Source of the DNA: Microbacterium sp. Leaf159
Lineage (GTDB): Bacteria; Actinomycetota; Actinomycetes; Actinomycetales; Microbacteriaceae
Length of the DNA stretch: 33,480 nucleotides
Direction of reading: 5' to 3'
Assembly: GCF_001423615.1 (NCBI RefSeq)
Contig: NZ_LMOU01000001.1
Coordinates: forward strand, 2,809,991 to 2,843,470
The notes beneath the pieces were generated by a model that saw nothing but the letters and a program-made list of their open reading frames with translations, made no database searches and was not told the DNA's origin. Position numbers and translations under genes: made by a program. Below, one piece after another: positions 31,857-33,480 of this stretch; within the stretch, counting starts at the first letter, position 1; each line of letters opens with the position of its first letter.

Positions 31857-31869
31857 TACACTGGATGCC
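31857..31869 (+). promoter_or_regulatory. Leaderless-type -10 (TACACT, 7 bases from GTG) for pyrE
   Basis: TACACT at 31857-31862 is followed by seven bases and the GTG at 31870. There is no ribosome site. Its -35 would fall on the exonuclease -10 and start region. Confidence 0.6.
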
Positions 31870-32430
31870 GTGACCGCACTCGACGCAGACCGCCAGACCC
31901 TCCTCGACCTGATCAAGGACGAGGCGGTGTTCCACGGAGACTTCACCCTCTCGAGCGGTAAGAAGGCGACGTATTACGTCGACATGCGCAAGCTGACGCT
32001 CGATCACCGCGCGGCTCCCGCGATCGGCCGCATCATGCTCGACCTGATCGGCGACCTCGACGTCGTCGCGGTCGGGGGCCTGACGCTCGGTGCCGACCCC
32101 ATCGCCAACTCGGTGCTGCACGCCTCGGTCGCCACCGACCGCCCGCTCGACGCCTTCGTCGTGCGCAAGGAGCCGAAAGACCACGGCCGAGGCCGCCAGA
32201 TCGAGGGCGCCGACGTCAAGGGCAAGCGCGTCGTCGTGCTCGAAGACACCTCGACGACCGGCCAGTCGGCGCTCAAGGCCGTCGAGGCGCTGCGCAAGGA
32301 GGGCGCCGAGATCGTCGCCGTCGCCGTGATCGTCGACCGCAAGACCGGCGCTCAGGCCGCGATCGAAGCCGAGGGCCTCGAATGGCGTGCGGCCTTCGAC
32401 CTCGACGACCTCGGACTCGACCCCCAGTGA
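31870..32430 (+). CDS. pyrE: Orotate phosphoribosyltransferase
   Basis: The enzyme joins orotate to PRPP in de novo pyrimidine synthesis. The 186-residue frame has FTLSSGKKATYYVDMRKLTLD at the orotate side, GGLTLGADPIANSV, RKEPKDHGRGRQIEG as the flexible catalytic loop, and VVVLEDTSTTGQSALKAVE as the PRPP motif. All catalytic positions expected of PyrE are there. The GTG start is supported by the -10 hexamer seven bases away. Its stop overlaps the ROK kinase start in GTGA, so the two are co-translated. It is separated here from other pyrimidine genes. Confidence 0.95.
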   Translation: MTALDADRQTLLDLIKDEAVFHGDFTLSSGKKATYYVDMRKLTLDHRAAPAIGRIMLDLIGDLDVVAVGGLTLGADPIANSVLHASVATDRPLDAFVVRKEPKDHGRGRQIEGADVKGKRVVVLEDTSTTGQSALKAVEALRKEGAEIVAVAVIVDRKTGAQAAIEAEGLEWRAAFDLDDLGLDPQ

Positions 32431-33329
32431 CCCGCTACGCCCTGGCCGTCGACGTCGGCGGCACCAAGATGGAGGCCGCGCTCGTGAGCGAGCACGGTGT
32501 GCTGGTGCGGGGAAGCCGCAGCCGCCGAGCGACTGGCCGGGATGCCACTCCCGCGTCGCTCGACGACGCGATCGCGACAGTGATCGCACACGCGCTCTCC
32601 CGTCTTCCCGACGACGCCGAACTCATCGGGGCAGGCATCGGCAGCGCCGGGCCGATCGATCGGAACGTCGGCCAGATCCTCCCCGTGAACATGCCCGCAG
32701 CCCGCGGGTACGGTCTCAAGGATGCGGTGCGCACGACCGCCTCCGGGATCCTCGGACGCGCGCTGCCCACGGTCTTCGGCCACGATGGCGGCGCTCTCGC
32801 TCTCGCCGAGTCGTGGCTGGGCGCCACGCAGGATGCCGGTGCGTCACTCTCGATCGTCGTCTCGACCGGGGTCGGCGGAGGTTTCGTCGCGAACGGCGCA
32901 TACATCCCCGGTGCCACCGGAAACGCCGGGCACCTCGGTCAGGTGCGCCGCGAAGGCGGGCTGACACTCGAGGAGATCGCCTCGGGTCCGGCGAGCGCGG
33001 CCTGGGCGCGGCAGCAGGGCTGGACCGGAGCCACCGGTGAAGACCTGGCGCGGGATGCCACTGCAGGTGACGCCATCGCCCGTGCGGCCATCGAGCGGTC
33101 GGCGAAGGCTGTGGGTGAGGCGCTCGCTGACGCGGCGACCCTCGTAGACCTCGACATGGTCGCGATCGGCGGCGGGTTCTCGCGGGTGTCCGTCGACTAC
33201 ATCGACCTCGTGCAGCAGGCCCTCACCGCGAGCGCCGCGCACGAGTACTCGCGTCGTACCCGAGTGGTGCGCTCGGGGCTCGGTGACGAGGGGCCGCTCA
33301 TCGGCGCCGCGGCACTCGTCCTGCGCTGA
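32427..33329 (+). CDS. ROK-family sugar kinase without the zinc motif
   Basis: The GTG start overlaps the pyrE stop. The 300-residue protein shows the ROK layout: phosphate-binding AVDVGGTKMEAALV at the N-terminus, GAGIGSAGPIDR, PVNMPAARGY, FGHDGGALALAESWLGA with the catalytic Asp, VSTGVGGGFVANG and GNAGHLG with the substrate His. After that, where ROK proteins normally have a CxCGxxGCxE zinc site, the sequence reads QVRREGGLTLEEIASGPA with no cysteine at all. There is no N-terminal helix-turn-helix, so it is a kinase, not a repressor. Hexose or amino-sugar phosphorylation is likely; the sugar cannot be named. Confidence 0.9.
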   Translation: MTRYALAVDVGGTKMEAALVSEHGVLVRGSRSRRATGRDATPASLDDAIATVIAHALSRLPDDAELIGAGIGSAGPIDRNVGQILPVNMPAARGYGLKDAVRTTASGILGRALPTVFGHDGGALALAESWLGATQDAGASLSIVVSTGVGGGFVANGAYIPGATGNAGHLGQVRREGGLTLEEIASGPASAAWARQQGWTGATGEDLARDATAGDAIARAAIERSAKAVGEALADAATLVDLDMVAIGGGFSRVSVDYIDLVQQALTASAAHEYSRRTRVVRSGLGDEGPLIGAAALVLR

Positions 33330-33337
33330 CTCACGAC

Positions 33338-33480
33338 TCAGCGGGCGGCGACTATCAGATGGCGCTGCGGCCCTTCGAGTCGAGCCATCGTGATCTTGAG
33401 TTCGGTGACGTCGCCGGCGACTCCGTCGATGCGTGCGGTGAGTTTCTCTTCGACTCCGTCGATGCGTGCGGTGAGTTTCT
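33338..33480 (-). CDS. C-terminus of a repetitive coiled-coil protein, cut off by the window end
   Basis: A minus-strand frame is open from the window edge to a TGA (33338-33340), eight bases from the ROK stop. The visible 46 residues contain an 11-residue repeat of the type EKLTARIDGVE (one full and one partial unit). VTELKITMARLEGPQR and a short end IVAAR follow. Heptad/hendecad spacing of Leu, Ile and Val suggests a long helical bundle. Proteins of this look are common, usually unannotated, in actinobacteria and phage-like regions. Function unknown. Confidence 0.6.
   Translation of the reverse strand, partial: KLTARIDGVEEKLTARIDGVAGDVTELKITMARLEGPQRHLIVAAR
33418..33480. repeat. 33-bp direct repeat running out of the window
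   Basis: The 33 bases at 33418-33450 are repeated without a mismatch at 33451-33480, where the window ends after 30 bases. Each unit encodes eleven residues of the coiled-coil protein. More units probably follow. Confidence 0.85.

Noticed and set aside
1..33480. Search for mobile elements, phage, defence or biosynthetic clusters
   Set aside because: No transposase, integrase, terminal repeats, toxin-antitoxin, nuclease-ATPase pairs or NRPS/PKS genes; base composition is even throughout.

Overview
The window reads as ordinary chromosome of a high-GC Gram-positive actinobacterium, most likely Microbacterium or a near relative in Microbacteriaceae. The basis is uniformly high GC, GTG starts, GTGA and ATGA stop/start overlaps, a HAIR-type heat-shock operator, an LAxTG cell-wall sorting signal and many apparently leaderless genes. 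I see no rRNA, tRNA, CRISPR array, phage gene or transposase. Genus is inference; nothing here proves it.

Layout: 1-1011 a cut-off VOC protein and an unrecognised gene, tail to tail. 1132-3575 two translationally coupled GT4 glycosyltransferases. 3634-4814 tandem paralogous membrane proteins with Pro/Gln-rich tails, one carrying eleven 21-bp repeats. 4891-6118 a 53-aa membrane protein divergent from a GlxA-type AraC regulator, with a palindrome between them. 6163-8155 an NRDE/TANGO2 protein divergent from coaBC. 8157-10452 a HAIR site and a ClpB without the N-domain. 10568-15868 a nitroreductase, a LysR regulator and the divergent bifunctional putA with a LysR-type palindrome between the last two. 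16022-20563 a NatAB-like ABC exporter, an unknown membrane protein and a BenE-type transporter. 20588-22650 a two-component system. 22749-25389 a solute-binding lipoprotein and a luciferase-like oxidoreductase. 25575-28237 an MFS transporter, a VOC-HxlR cassette with its own operator, and a DHFR-like reductase. 28376-30109 a sortase-anchored repeat protein. 30173-33329 a HAD phosphatase and exonuclease III divergent from pyrE and a ROK kinase. 33338-33480 the end of a coiled-coil gene.

How it works together: most units are short and separately controlled. Three divergent or cassette units have a perfect inverted repeat exactly where a repressor or activator would bind: GlxA/small protein, LysR/putA and VOC-HxlR. 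Housekeeping parts cover coenzyme A synthesis (coaBC), pyrimidine salvage/synthesis (pyrE), DNA repair (exonuclease III), proline catabolism (putA) and protein disaggregation (clpB).

I found no convincing new multi-gene system. The strongest unexplained signals are regulatory or compositional: start codons sitting 6-7 bases from a -10 hexamer in about half of the transcription units, a heavily over-represented GGATGC/GCATCC word, and several minisatellites that share a GAGCCG core.
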